Below the pieces are notes generated by a model, which made no database searches, was not told the origin of the DNA, and was given only the letters and a program-made list of their open reading frames with translations. Source: Polymyxa betae (Eukaryota > Endomyxa > Phytomyxea > Plasmodiophorida > Plasmodiophoridae). Taken from it: a stretch of DNA of 64,000 nucleotides. Shown here piece after piece: positions 1-12,780 of this stretch. The DNA lies in assembly GCA_003693705.1 (NCBI GenBank), contig RBZT01000846.1, forward strand, positions 1 to 64,000, in the 5' to 3' direction. Numbering within the stretch: position 1 is the stretch's first letter; every line of letters begins with the position of its first letter. Position numbers and translations under genes: made by a program.

Positions 1-51
1 ATGCCCATTTGATATAAATATTTGCTTTGTTTACATAATCGGCCCTTTGCT

Positions 52-339
52 TAGGAAAGCGCAGCCTTTGCCAGTCGCTCCTTGGGGTCGTTCGTCTGTC
101 CTATAATAAGCCTAGCAACCCTGGAGCTCAAATTCAAGGGCATCAGGGACGCTACCGCGAGCATGTGGCGAGCAAAGCTTTCCACAGGCAGGCATCTGGT
201 CCAGTCGTGGGTTCTGGTTGTCGTGGCCGGCTTCATTGTTCTCGATTTACTGATTGTGGCGTTCTGTGAAGAAATATTCATGTTTGTTATCTGTCGATAT
301 AATAAACAAACGGGATGTCTTCCTGCTCGTAACCGGTGA
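52..339 (+). CDS. 3' end of an unidentified membrane-protein gene (partial)
   Basis: A splice-acceptor-like TTTGCTTAG ends at 51 and opens a frame that runs to a stop at 337-339. The reading contains a strongly hydrophobic run (VLVVVAGFIVLDLLIVAF) after a basic amphipathic stretch, so this looks like the last exon of a membrane protein whose rest lies left of the window. The spacing of a basic loop followed by a membrane helix loosely recalls the transmembrane core of class C GPCRs, but this is only an impression. An AATAAA occurs at about 300, before the stop, which is odd. A competing 76-codon minus-strand frame covers 51-281. It is less protein-like, so strand is not certain. Confidence 0.3.
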
Positions 340-543
340 CTATCATATGCTCATCAGCTGCTCTAATCAGTCAGCGATTGTAACTGCTTATCACGAGAGC
401 AGCATCATCGACACGCCTCTGAAAAGCATTTTCAGTCTGTGAGGTTTTGCGCGCGCTGTTTGAAATGTATCGTGAGGGACTCCGGCAGGCTGCTCCGCAG
501 TGGTTCTATCTGTCGTTTGAGGCGAGCTCTGCCTTCCACCGTG

Positions 544-3500
544 ATGGTGGATCATCAGCATCTAGCTCTAGAGCATTTCGCTCAGGTCCCTCATATTGAT
601 TTCGGCAAAATCCACGTCGGTGCCGAGTTCGCGTTGTCATATCTTCTCCGAGCTAATCTTATGGATACAGCCTGGAACGACCGCCACCGCGATCCTAACG
701 CTGCATAATCCCACGAATCAAGTCCAGCATGTGGATATTGATCCTGTCTTAGAACCGACATTGACTTTAAGTCCTATGCAGGTACCGAATTATTTTTCTG
801 ATCTGATTCTTTTTGTCAAACTTGGTTAGCTGGAGCTGTCGCCAGAATCGAAGCAGGATGTTTGTTTAACATGGACTCCAGTAGAAGGCTCACCAACCGG
901 TAAAAATCATCGTGTTGCCATTACCATTCGTATGGAAGGGCGAAAACGATTTAAAGCAGTTATGACCGGGGTCTCTGTAATTAAATCTGGTCGATCCAAC
1001 AGAAAAAAACCTAATAGATCAGAATCGACCTTCGAATTTACCGAAATCGATGAAAATATCATCAGGAATGGACCGACATCGATCGCCTGGAAGGCCGAAT
1101 TTAAGAAATCTTCTTTTGCGGCAAAGATCCCTGCAGAAGGCTCTTCGAAAAAGCGATCTGAGAATACTATGCCAATTATCTCTCCCTCAAAAATCGCCCC
1201 ATATTTTGCCAAAATTAAAGCGGATTCTCAAAATGGCATCGAAATTGACATCGATGAGAAAGTTATCGAAAAGAATCAGGACATTGATGTTATTATTGAT
1301 GACGTTAAAACCAAAAAAGGCGGCGTTGCTTTTGATGCTGATTTCACAATCAAGCTGCCGAAAGCGAAACCAAATAAATCAAAGCTGCTTCGTGCTGAAG
1401 CAAATCCATTAAAGTCTGTCGATATCAAGCCGATTGTTCGCAAAGGGTCTTTGGTCTCTTTGGCCGACCATGCAGCTAAAAGAAAGGCGTTGATTGATAT
1501 CTCCCGCTGTGTGCTTACGCCTGCGAAGAAAAAGGTACAATATTGCATGATTGATGATTCTGGTCTGAATATGGTACCAGCTCAAGGCGCCCGCATATTC
1601 TTATCGAGAAGGACAGTTTTATGATGAGAATTGGGCTTCGAAACGGGAATTTGCGTTTAAGATCTGGTTAAACCTTCTCTTCAAAGAAAAGGAAACTCCT
1701 CAAGCGTTCATCATCGGTACTTTCTTCATGTAATTCGCGTGATCTTTGTGAGAGCTGACTTCATCTGAAGATCGCAATGTTTCTTCTTTTCAAAGCATCG
1801 AAGAGCTGCGGGCCCATACTCAAATTCTCCAGAAAGCGTTTTCCTGTTATCATTCGAAACCGGTTCAGAGCATCGTGTGCGCTATTGAGCAGGTAAAGAA
1901 GAAATCTCGGCATCGCTCTCCACATCTGAATCTGTGATAGGCCATATGTTCAGGTCAAATGCGAATTCGGGATGATATCAATATGTTGAATGATGTCGGG
2001 CTGCGTGACCGATTTGTTGATCTGATGCACTCGTTCAATAGCGCTTGGCTTAAGTTAGGTTTAGAAACTGGTGCGATTGATGGTTGCAATTTGGGCCTTG
2101 TTCTGACAGTTGACTTCAGTGTTCGGTGAAATGCTACCCGCCTCCGCATGTCTTCGAAATTTCATCCAATCTCGATTGCTTTCCAATGACGAATTAGATA
2201 ATGAGCACACGTATAGAAATACTTCTTCATCTTGATCTTCGAGGATAATGATGTTCTTGTTAGGTATCTAAAAACCCCTCAAGGGCAAGCATTCTTTGAC
2301 GATAAACACAAATCTGCCATGCAATGTTTTGTGCTGAAGAAGGTTATGCAGCTTGTTATATTTTTGGACATCGCAAAATCACAAAGTACAGTATTGAAGT
2401 TATTGGGCCAATCATAACCGTGATCGCAACAGGCTTGTTTCCTCTCAGTCCTTGCTTATTTTCTGTTGGGGAATCCATCAAGTCGACAAGATCCTTGTTA
2501 ATCGAGTTTGCATCCAGCTTTATGGCAGCCCAGGGCGATGTTGTCAAGTTGATTTCTCAAATCTCGGATTACGAGTGTGCCGCTGTCCAGGTTGAGAACT
2601 TCCTGCTCACTGCTGCTTTGAGTTGTTTTAACCGTGCTGTAGACGCCTCTGGATGAGTTCAATTATCAAATAACAGATCTGGTTGGTGACCTGAAAGATG
2701 GAGTTCGCTTATGTGCGTTATCTGAAGAACCTGGACTAGAAAGACAGGTATTTCGCATTTTTGAATCTGCATTGAGCCATAACCTGTGTTCGTATCAGAT
2801 ATTACTGCCAGCTATTAACAAATCTCGCAAGAAGCATAATGTTTCTTTGGCATTGCAAGCGTTTGCTAGGCTCGGTGTTCCGATTGCTCAGGTATGCTGT
2901 TTTCTGAGCTGATCTCAGCTAACATTTTCCGATTTAGAGTTCTGCCGACGAAATCATTGACGGTAACCATAAGCGTGTGCTGATGCTGTTGTGGAATATT
3001 GTATCGCACTTAACGATTCCATCTTTAATCGACAATGCTACTGTATTCAATGAAATTCGTCTGATTCGTCGACAAACCAAGTTTTTGAACAAAGACCATT
3101 TGACCTGCAATTTGTATGCAGACAATATTCGCCTTCAGGTTGATGGCCGATGTATCGCTCTTCAGACTACTCTCAGCTTAACCCTTTTTCAGCTTTTGCT
3201 GAGATGGTGTCAAGAAATTTGCCTTACTTATGAGATCGTCATCATAAATTTCACGTCATCATTTTCCGATGGGCGTGGGTTTGCTGCTATCATCAACTAT
3301 TACTATCCACAGCTGATCAAGGAATCGGATATTAGAAAGACCACCAGAACTCTTCAAGACCAATTGAAAAAGGTGAGCACATTTTATTGTCGAATCGGTG
3401 ATCTGACTCACGATTTAGAAGAAGGGCGATATCTGTGGTATGGATGAGATGTCTGGAGCTGCCTGGATCCAATTTTTGCATCTTCAGGCTTCTCACGATG

Positions 3501-6500
3501 AAGTTTGCATGATGTCGCTTTTTAAATGTCATATCGGCTGACGGTCTGCAGGTGAATGAGGCTTTGGAAGGCGAGAGGCACAATTGGAGGCTAATTGCCC
3601 ATGCTGTTCGGAAATTGGGAGCTGTCCCGTTTGTATTTTCTGATCCAGGTTGGTCTATGGTTTCTTTTCGTTACAATTTATACTGGACATCTGTTGATGT
3701 CTTATATAGGTCGGAACATAAAGCAATCGATTGTCTTGGACGAAAATACGGTCATACTGTTCATGTCGTATCTGTGTTCCAGACTCCTCACTCTAAGCAA
3801 AGAGTCGCATGCGGCACGTACTGTTCAGAAACAATGGCGCGAAATTCAATACCGTAAAAGGTCGGATTGGCGAATTCACGATCATTATCAACGTGCTTAA
3901 TTTTGCTAGAGTACTTTTGATTCCGACGACAGTTCAGAAGCTTTCTGATCCGCTGTTGTCGTGCTATCATGTTAGTATTCCCAAATTGCATATTTTTCTC
4001 CACTTAAATGTGTGGTAGTATCTTCGCTCTCAGAGATTTCTTTCAAGGATCCGCGCTGCTCAGTGTGTGATTGCTGCCTATCTTCATCAGAAGGAAATCA
4101 AAAAACAATGGCATGCATCCTGGACTATACAACGTTGTTGGCGAGAAACCCTTTCGCGCAGGAGGTTAGAGTCGATGATTCCTTTTTCGATTCAACTGAC
4201 TGTTCTCAGGCTTGCATTAATTCGAGCCTCTGTAGACGTAATTTACGGTCCACTGTTAATGTGTGTCTACGTTAGTGAGCCATTCTTTCCTGTATCTCCT
4301 CTCATTCCGATTTAGCATCGCGCCGCTGCAAGTTATTTTTCGCGGGTTTCTGTCTTGCAAGGCACCTTTAGGACGTTTCTGATGAAGCAGAAAATCCAGA
4401 GGATTCAATCTGCAGCTGTCGTTATTGCCGTGAATTTCAGTATGCCGATGATTTTCTCGCATGCTTCTCCTTAAATCGGTTCAGAGCGTTACCAACAATG
4501 TCGTGCTGCTTGCAAACTACAAAGACAATGGCTTAAATACAGGCAACAGAAACTGTGTGGTCTCAATTTTTTTGAATTCGCTTGCTGAGATATTCCAGGC
4601 GACGGCAAATTCGGTCAGCAATTGATGTACTCTCTGGTCCCTTACTGTCGGTCTACCAGGTACAACAAACTGTCGAAGAGCTTTCTTGACTCAGCGCCTC
4701 TACAGTTTCGAAAGTGTGTCGATTTTCTCTCAAGGTTGCAAATGATTCAAGGAACCTGTCTGGCTTATCAGGAGTCAGAAAAGATGTTGCGGCTTCGACG
4801 GTCAACCAATATTATCGCTCCGCAACTTCGTATGTCATTGCACCTGTCCAAACCGTTCCTAAAGTTTGTCAGGTTGGTACTTGCAGTGGCATGCTGCTTC
4901 TGCTTTGCAGAGGCTTTGGCGTGAGATGAAACGACGCCAGAGGTTCGTTAGTTGAATCTCTCTGTTGTCACTTGCTGAGCTTTTCCGTAGATCACGAATG
5001 ACGCGTGAATCTGTTGCCGCTCTGTCAGGCCCAATAGAGTCTTGCTTCCTTGTGAGCCGGCACCATGCTTGGTCTTGTCCGTTCTTTGTTAAGCTCCACC
5101 ATAGTATTACAAGACTCAGCGCTACCTGTTGGCAATATCCTCCATACAAAATGCTGCCAGAGCCTTCCTGGAACGGCAAAGTTTTGAGCAAACCAAATTT
5201 GCGGCATCTGTTTTAGAACTGCACCTCCGTATGATTCTCTGCTGAAATCATCCAAAACGCTCATTAGTCCCACATAGATCGGTACAAGAGGTTTTGTGCA
5301 GCTGTTACTATCCAGAAGTATTGGCGTTCTGTTACACGCCGAAAATGGTCAGCGCTAATGTTAGCGTGCGTCATGAAATCTCTAAACATCGTATAGGTTT
5401 GTTTCAATTCGCGCTTCGGTAACCATACTTTCTGCATCTCTATCATCCTATTATCATGTCTGTTGTTTTTGATTTTCTAACATTTTTGTTGAACGTAATT
5501 TAGGATGCCGCTTCCAGCAAATACCTCGTCATGGTATATGGTGCTCAATGTGCCACTCACACGTACGTTCAGAAGCAGAGGCATCTTCAATTGCGTCTTG
5601 CTTCTAAAGTCATTTCAACCCATCTCCGTATTCATTGGCACTCCTTTTTGTCTGCTTATCATTGATGTGTCAATTATAGGCCTATATCAAGAATGGAAGG
5701 CAGCGTGCTTTCTGCAAAGACGTTGGCGCCTATTCTGGCAGCGTAAAAGGTCAATTCGCTGTAATTAAAACCTTGCTTGTCTCAAACTATGTAGGGAGTT
5801 GGCCGTCAGTGCAGCAAACACTGTCCTATCAAGTGCTTTGCTCTCATATCACACTGTTTGTTAATCCTGCTTAATGTGTTTGTCATTGCTGAGTTCAGCT
5901 TAGCATACTGTTGTTTCTCGGCGTCTTTTCAAGATTTCTGTTCTGCAAGGAGCTGTCGCTGCATTTTGCAAGCATGATGATTTCTTGAGACTACAGCACG
6001 CAACGGACATCGTTGGGACTCATCTTCGTATATCACAGGAATCACTTTTGATGTTTGCCACTTGCTGAATGTATTTCTTAGGAGTTTGTATCGAATGGCG
6101 TTCGGCTGTAAATTTACAAAAACATTGGCGTGGGTTTAGGGCTCGCCGAAGGTGGCATACCGAATTGTCTCTTGCTCGCTGTCTAAGTTGTTTTCAGAAT
6201 GAGACTTGTTCGTTCAGCGGTATCCACGCTTGCTGACCCGCTGCTATCGCTCTCTCATGTCTCTGTGAATCTTGTAATGTTTTTCAATTTCTGATATGGC
6301 TTGCAGTACTATCAAGCTTCGAAGTATGTTGCCATGGTTAATACCCTTCAGGCTGCTATCGAAACTTTTTCGCTGCATCAAAGATTCCATCAGTGTCAAT
6401 ACGCTGCCAGAGTTATCATTAACCATTTTCGTACGTCTTGCTGGATTGTTTCTTCCGTTGATTCTTATCGTGACTTAAGACCATTATCAAGCATGGAAGG

Positions 6501-8775
6501 CTGCCTGCTGTTTACAACGACATTGGCGCGAATCTAAGCATCGCAAGAGGTTCATGCTGTCAGTGATTTCTGTTGGAATGCTAAGTTCTGATAATAGGCA
6601 ACGACTGGTCTTGTTGACAACTGCTGTGCTGTATGGCCCTATGCTTTCGTGTTATTCTGTCAGTAATGCAATACTTTATATTCTCTATGCTGAGCCTGCT
6701 TAGCATTCTGTTTATAAGAAACGTATGTTCAACGTGCACGTTCTTCAAACTGCTGCGAAGACTTGCCTATCGCAAACAAACATGCAAAGCCTTCAGCATG
6801 CAGCAGGTTTGCTCGGAACCCAGATCCGTAAGTTAGTTTGTGTTGATGCATTGTTTTTGTTCAACTCGTGAAGGCCTATATATTGACCACCGTGCGGCCG
6901 TATGTTTGCAGAAGCACTGGCGTAGCTTCACAGTTCGCAGAAGGTAAGGCTGTTGACAGTATCGTGGATTCGTTGTCTCAACTTCATTAGGATGCGTCTG
7001 ACCCGTGAAGCCTTTGTAACCCTTTATAATCCACTTTTATCACTTTCTTATGTATGCATCTTGAAATATGATTTCATTCTGCCTAACATGGGTTCAGTAT
7101 CGCAACTTCAACAATTATATGCGAAGTGTCAATACGATTCAAACTGCTGCCAAAACCTATATGCACAGCGAACGGGCGGAGCAGGTCCGATACGCATCGG
7201 CTGTAATTATTTTGCATTTTGGTATATGCAGCAAGATGTTTCTCTTCGTTGATTAATCACATTACAGGCCGTTATATGGCGTGGAAAGCGGCATGTACCT
7301 TACAAAAGCACTGGCGAGAGAACCGAAGACGAAGGCGGTAAGTATCCCGAGCCCCTCCCTCTGACTATCTCAGTTTTGACAATCAGGCTACGATTACTTC
7401 AAGCAGCGTCCAGTACGCTTTCTGGTGCATTGCTTTCTGTTCATCATGTATGTACAATACTTTGCCTATATTTTACTTACGATTACAATTAGTACGCTAT
7501 CTGTGAAACACGTTTGCTGAGGATTCGCACCCTTCAATCTGCCCTGATGACGTCTCTACAACTGCAAGATATCCAACGGCATCGTGAAGCCCAGCTGCGG
7601 AATGCAATTACTTGCATTCAAAGTGCTGTCTCCGTTGCTACGTCTTTTAAAATGTCATCTCGGTTACTACAGTCGCGTCAGTTCCATTCCTGTATCAAGA
7701 TCCAACGCTCTGTCCGTCATTTCCTTAATTACCGTCGTTACTCTCGAGAGCAACTGAGAATTCGCTCGATCCATACTGCGTCAGCTGCACTACACTGTAC
7801 GCGTTCCGAGCGAATGTTTTGTTCGGTTAACTGAGGCTGTTTCTAGACATCATAGCTGTACGATCTGCTTGTCGCTTTAGATATTTGGTCCTCAGAATCC
7901 AGTCTCTATGGCGCGGTCGTAGACAACGCTTGAAAGCTTCTACGAAAGTTCGCCGTGCTAGGGAAAGGATTGTCGACGCTTCTTCGCGTTGGGCGCCAGA
8001 ATTAACAATAGGATATCGGTTGAAGCAAGCCCTTGATGTGCTTTTAAGGTTTGTTGATGCTCCTACAGCTCGGACTTATCTGACATTATGACTTAGTGGA
8101 AGTAAACTGTCCGAATTAACGCAAGCCTGTCGAATGCTAGATCACGTAACCAGGACGCTGCCTGGATGTTCTGTTGATGCTGTGGAACATAACGCGTAAT
8201 AATTTGTCACTAATTTCCCTTACTGAATTCTAATATCGCGCTTCCAGGGTTCCCGTTCTTTATGCTCTCATGAGGTAGTTGGTTTAGCCACTTCTCATCG
8301 CGTACTTTGCGCTGATTGTTGATTCACAGGGGTCTGAACAGAAGCAAGCCGCACATCGAGTTGCTGGGATACGCTGTTAGTATTCTAGGTATAATGATTT
8401 TGTGTTTCGTTTCATTCCATTCAACTAAGGGTCTATGCAGCGACGTTGTCTCAAAACCAAATGGTCTCTCAGCATGTATTCGATGATGAATCCTGTCTCG
8501 ATGTTATGCTCGAGTTTCTTCAAACTCAGCGAGAAAATCCAGATCTGTTCATTAAGGTTGCCACGCTTCTTACTAGCGGCTGTCAGAATCTGGCATTTGC
8601 GACTGAACTGCGAGCGTCTGCCAAGCGAATATCGTCAATTCATGCGCTGCTTTCTCGAAAACTAGATATGAACGTTCGTTATCAGCAACCAGGATCTGCA
8701 GCTCACTCCAAGCAAACTGCTTTACTAACACGCTCTGTTAAAGCTTTAGAGGTGTTGCAGCAGCGAATTCGTTAA
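544..8775 (+). CDS. ASPM: ASPM-type spindle/microcephaly protein (ASH + 2 CH domains + IQ repeats)
   Basis: Large multi-intron gene for an abnormal-spindle (ASPM/Asp) homologue, a spindle-pole and microtubule minus-end protein that binds calmodulin. Order seen: an N-terminal ASH domain (frames around 550-970, with HIDFGKIH, TLHNPTNQVQHVDIDP and CLTWTPVEGS); a linker; the conserved block REFAFKIWLNLLFKEKE (1640-1690) and LRDRFVDLMHSFNSAWLKLG (2000-2060); a first CH domain (about 2650-3020, with VGDLKDGVRLCALSEEP and KRVLMLLWNIVSHL); a second CH domain (3180-3330, with NFTSSFSDGRGFAAIINYYY); then a long IQ array (3800-7950) and a helical C-terminal domain ending in VLQQRIR before TAA at 8773. 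Most introns are about 45-60 bp, for example 616-670 and 781-829. The start is the first ATG in the ASH frame, and an extra 5' exon is possible. The order of all domains matches the family, so identity is firm. Individual exon borders are less so. Confidence 0.86.
3800..7950 (+). repeat. IQ-motif exon repeats inside the ASPM gene
   Basis: Recurrent short coding units of the form (W)KAACxLQ(R/K)xWR, each ending in a basic cluster next to an intron. Clear copies are near 3808-3860, 4095-4165, 4500-4550, 5690-5755, 6090-6150, 6485-6550, 6885-6945, 7270-7340 and 7890-7940. DNA resemblance between copies is visible: ggaaggcagcgtgc at about 5695, ggaaggctgcctgc at about 6495 and ggaaagcggcatgt at about 7280. 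These are calmodulin-binding IQ motifs, and the repeat unit appears to coincide with exon units. Confidence 0.75.
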
Positions 8776-9056
8776 CAGGTATTGTTTAATAGATACAGAA
8801 TAAATTTCTCATTTGCTGTGCAAATGTACCAACTGCATAATTTCATTGCTAAAACAAGAATAACAGTCAGGAAGAGCCAGCTGTGAGCCAGTTGTCTTCC
8901 AAATAGCTCACAATATGCAACGATGTCCAGATGGGAAATGTGTCCTTGCCAAGAGTCGTGCATGAAGACTGGCGAAGCGTCAATCTGTAAACTGTACAGC
9001 AGTAGAAACAGGACTGCGGATACTGCAATAAACAACAAACGTAGACTGTTATGCAT
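8772..9056 (-). CDS. Small two-helix membrane protein, unrecognised
   Basis: Single 94-codon frame starting at ATG 9056. It begins with a signal-peptide or signal-anchor-like segment (LLFIAVSAVLFLLLYSL), then a roughly 40-residue polar stretch with aromatic and His residues, then a second hydrophobic helix (WLFLTVILVLAMKLCSW) and a short tail. I do not recognise the family. Its TAA (8772-8774) overlaps the ASPM stop on the opposite strand (8773-8775), so the two genes are tail-to-tail with no spacer if the frame runs to its end. A shorter, spliced C-terminus is possible. Confidence 0.5.
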   Translation of the reverse strand: MHNSLRLLFIAVSAVLFLLLYSLQIDASPVFMHDSWQGHISHLDIVAYCELFGRQLAHSWLFLTVILVLAMKLCSWYICTANEKFILYLLNNTC

Positions 9057-9434
9057 TGGCTACACAGGTAAAGTCTCGCTTAAACTTTAAAAACGGTTCA
9101 AGCCATCAGAAACAAGCAGAGTTAATAGAAGGTTGCCGGAAACAGAGTAAAGCTGTTTTAAACATAGCCGGGCGCGTAACCGTATAACATCCAATTCTTG
9201 AAGGCAGAGATACCTGCGGCACGAAAAAATATCACAGCGAACTTCACCAAGAGCACCCGTAGAGAACCGAAAAAAAGGACGTCACTCGGCAAACAACAAC
9301 AACAAAACCCAGAACATTTTCAGAGCGCTTGCAGGACTCCCAATCCGGATCTGTGGTTCAAATTCATCCGTTCGAGACGGATGGACATCGCGGTTCATGA
9401 GTTTGTCCCAGCGCTGATCTGGCCGTTCTGAACC
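9057..9434. other. Divergent intergenic spacer
   Basis: About 380 bp between the starts of the small minus-strand membrane-protein gene and the plus-strand TRP-type gene. A plus-strand open frame from 9198 begins with TTG, ends at 9429 just before the TRP start and shows no domain. It is probably 5' leader. I see no other feature. It presumably holds both promoters. Confidence 0.5.
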
Positions 9435-12134
9435 ATGATGTATCAGAGACTGGTGGATGAGGCCGGCGAGTTCGAGACCGGGCGACGGCCAACCCCATCG
9501 GCACAAGCCATCGACGTCAAAGATTCGCCCGGCTACCAGACGACGTTCCTGCGCTTGATTCGCGACAATCAGCCCCAGAAGGTGACCGACCTAATCAGCA
9601 AGGTGCCGGGCGCCGATTGGAATTTCGTCTATGAGAACATCGGCCTATCGCCGTTCAGCTGCTTGGTCAGCCCCGATCATTCCAATCTCGATCAGGAATC
9701 GATCGTCTCTATCATCGATGCTCGTAAGATTGAGCTGTGTCATTTGGACTTACAGTAGAGAAGGATTAGTGCGCAATTACGCACTTATGTTGGCAAATTA
9801 TCTTTTTTTAAACCCTTTTAATGAAGTGCGATTGCGCGCCATCACGCACCTTTTGTTAACCAATTTTTTTTCACTGTCACGCACTTTCAGAATCTATTGG
9901 CAATCCCACGCTTTTTTCAAATCTCATTTGCTTATGCAGTCGTCATTAACAATGATTGATAGTGGTGAACGTCGGCGCATCGATATCGTTCGGTAATAGA
10001 GAATCGCTTCCGGCCTGCCAGCATCACGCCGCGTTCATCGCGGCCTCGTTCGGCCAGGACCTGGTCATCCGGCATCTGCTCGACCTGGGTTATCCGATCG
10101 ATCAGGAGTCATCTCCCACCGATAATTCCAGCAGCTATTTCGCCACCCTGCTGCATGCTGCAGCTAGCTGCCATTCAATCGCTACTATGGGTACTAATTT
10201 TTGAATAACAATATGTCTTTTGTTAAAAATTTCCCTACAAAAATTTGTAAACTTTTTTCATTTTATTTCTTGGTGCAAAATCATCTGATAAACCGATTCG
10301 TTGCAGATCTTCTTATTCGAAACGGCATCCGATGCAGCACGACCGACCAATTGGGTCGTACTGCCCTGCATCTTACGCTAGATGTGGCACCCGACCTGGA
10401 CACCTGTATGTTCTTGCAGCACCGCGCTCGTCTCGATCCGTTCCAGCCCGACCTGTCTGGCAACACGCCGTTCGCGATGTCGATCACGGTCCTGCCCGAT
10501 TACACGGCCTCGATCCTGCAAGAACGCAGCCGCAAGCACAAACAGCTGCGTGATGGTGCCATCTGGAAGTACGACTTCCGCAAGGTCATCATTGACGAGC
10601 GCGGTCAGGCTGTCGAGTTCGCCGATTATCAGCCAAGCAGTGGCGGCGACGACCTCAGCGAGCCCTCGACGCCGCTCTATCAATACCATCCGCAGCCAAT
10701 CCGCTACTCGGCCGTTGAGCTGATGATTGAACACGGACAGAAACAGCTTCTCGTCCTTCCCATCATGAAGGTCGGCGTCCGATAGCCCGGACGTGACCCC
10801 AATCTGAATACGGTTTAGATGGTGCTGAACGAGGCCTGGGTTCAGTTTGCCCGCACTCTCTGGCGCCGCCAACTGCTCGAATACATCCTGTTCTTGACGC
10901 TGTTTATGACGTTATCGCATCTCTGGCCGAACGTCGATTATGTTCATTCCGAGATGCGGATGCCGAGCTACCTCTATCCGCTTGCGGCCATCGGTTCGTC
11001 GCGAAGTTCTCGTGGACGTCGTCGCTGATTATGCGGTGTAGTAACGGTGTTGGCGCTGCGGTTGATGATCAAACAATTTCGAAAGGTCTGGTACGGCGGA
11101 TGGAGACTCTGGGCCGCCTCCGGATGGAACGTCGTCGATCTCGTCATTGACATGGTCGCGGTCGGCATCGTTGGCTGTCAGATGGTGGCCCTGTTCGGAT
11201 ACCGGTCGTTCTGGTATGCGAGAAGGCGTTAAAACCCTGATTGATGAGTTGAGTGGTGCCTGCAGGGGTCCGAATTGGGTCAACCTGACCGCCGTCTGGC
11301 ATATCGTTCTGGGACTGAAACTGCTCCGGTTCGCTTGCATTCCCAAGGAGACCGGCGCCATGGTCGCCATGATGTCGAGTCTGCTCAAAGAGATTCTGTA
11401 AACCCCCATTGGTTCTCTGTTTTCAACTTGTTTGAAATTCTGTCAGGCGGTTCATGGTGTTCTTCCTGACCTTCTTCCTACCGTTTGCCAGCGCCTATTA
11501 TCTACTGTTCAAGGAAGGTTATAAGATCGGGTTCCGCATGGTCATGGTGACTCTGGCCAGATGGCTCTTCGGAGGTCGGTCTCGTATTCGATGTTGCTAC
11601 CGTCTTACCCATTGCCGTCTAGATATCGAGTTCGGGATTTTCAGCGACCATCTTCCCAGCGGTAATGTTTCGACCGGCCAGATCCTGCATATCTTCTACA
11701 TGGTTATTGTCGGGATCGCATTGCTCAACATCCTCGTAAAGTCTCATTGGCTCTCCGCATCCAGCTAGTCTAAATCAAATTGTCAGATCGCCTTGATTTC
11801 CAATACGTTCAACGCGGTCATTGAGAACGCCGAAGGCGAATGGATTCTGGTCTTCGCCAAAGAGGTCGTTGAGATCATGGAGACGTCGTGTACGCGACGT
11901 CAGATCGACTCGTACCATCAGGCTCTGCTGGACAAGAGCGGCCATCCGCTGTTCTATGAGATAACTGGCACAGCTGAGGCGAACTGGGTCAGCATCCTTC
12001 GAGAACGCATGTTGCATCTGAACAAGCAGCAACGCTCTTTGGCTCACAAGATGAGCGATATTCACGAGACGTTGCACCGCCTGAAATCTGAAACCAGCAG
12101 CGTCGATTCAAAACGCGCGTCAAGCGATCTTTAA
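9435..12134 (+). CDS. Ankyrin-repeat TRP-type cation channel
   Basis: Multi-exon membrane channel. The N-terminal part (about 9435-10540) carries ankyrin repeats: HHAAFIAASFGQDLVIRHLL, then LLIRNGIRCSTTDQLGRTAL. After a linker, six membrane segments follow: LLEYILFLTLFMTLSHLW (about 10870), LAAIVTVLALRLMIK, VVDLVIDMVAVGIVGCQMVA, a voltage-sensor-like segment with LKLLRFACIPK, FMVFFLTFFLPFASAYYLLF (about 11455), a pore region, and S6 with MVIVGIALLNILVALISNTF. The tail is a roughly 110-residue cytosolic coiled coil ending at TAA 12132-12134. Ankyrin repeats plus a TRPV/TRPA-like S6 (ALLNILVALI) give the call. The exact subfamily is unclear. Introns 9724-9962 and 10191-10306 are unusually long for this locus, and frame continuity across both is exact. 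Others are 45-55 bp, such as the one ending at 10818. Confidence 0.76.
9775..9887 (+). repeat. Dispersed repeat, copy A (inside a TRP intron)
   Basis: Within the 239-bp intron 9724-9962, blocks aattacgcacttat (9775-9788), cgcaccttttgtt (9845-9857) and cgcacttt (9880-9887) recur in the same order at 12710-12780. The core word cgcac is repeated several times. Confidence 0.6.
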
Positions 12135-12274
12135 ATAGATCGTAATCGTTTTCATGCTATGCCGAATCAACTAAAGATTTTACAGCATTATGATCCACCT
12201 CGGCTGCTATTTCTACTCAGAATAGTTTTACGACAAACAGTGAGTCTCAAGGGTGCCAAATTATAGCCGTCTGG

Positions 12275-12312
12275 TAATTTTTCAATGTCAAAGTAATTTT
12301 TTAATGTCAAAG
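12275..12312 (+). repeat. Tandem duplication of a 19-bp unit
   Basis: Units 12275-12293 and 12294-12312 are adjacent and differ at one base (taatttttcaatgtcaaag versus taattttttaatgtcaaag). Confidence 0.85.
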
Positions 12313-12709
12313 ATCAGCCAAAATAGCCGCCGGCTTAAATCTTAAACGGATTTTTTCGCAGAAAAATAGCAGCATTTTGGCTTTCGAGTGAATCAAATTT
12401 GTTGTTTTGATAGAAATTTCATTTATGTCACGATGAAATGATATACGCGGCTGTTAGTGCAATATTGGATCTTTGATACATTTCTGAGCGCGAATCGAAT
12501 ACGAATAGCCATCGGGACAGGGCTGATCGCCCGGCATTGATGCGGAAATCGAGTTCGGCAACCATACGACCGCGAACAGCAACATCACGAGCATAAGCAA
12601 ACCCCTTCCAGACGAGAGCATTGCTGCCGATCAGACGTTCGGCGAATCAGATATTTTCTCAATGCATTGCTCCATGCTGCAAAGATCTTTTTCGAATTTG
12701 GCTGGAACA

Positions 12710-12780
12710 AATTACGCACTTATATTTCGTTGAGTTTTGTCGTAAAACCGATCGCACCTTTTGTTCAATATTCGCACTTT
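12710..12780 (+). repeat. Dispersed repeat, copy B (upstream of LDAH-type gene)
   Basis: Exact matches to three blocks of copy A in the same order: aattacgcacttat (12710-12723), cgcaccttttgtt (12753-12765) and cgcacttt (12773-12780). Copy B lacks about 40 bp that copy A has between the first two blocks. Confidence 0.6.

Noticed and set aside
10378-10872. 164-codon minus-strand frame
   Set aside because: Mirror of TRP ankyrin/linker exons in GC-rich codons. The plus frame carries the ankyrin repeats.
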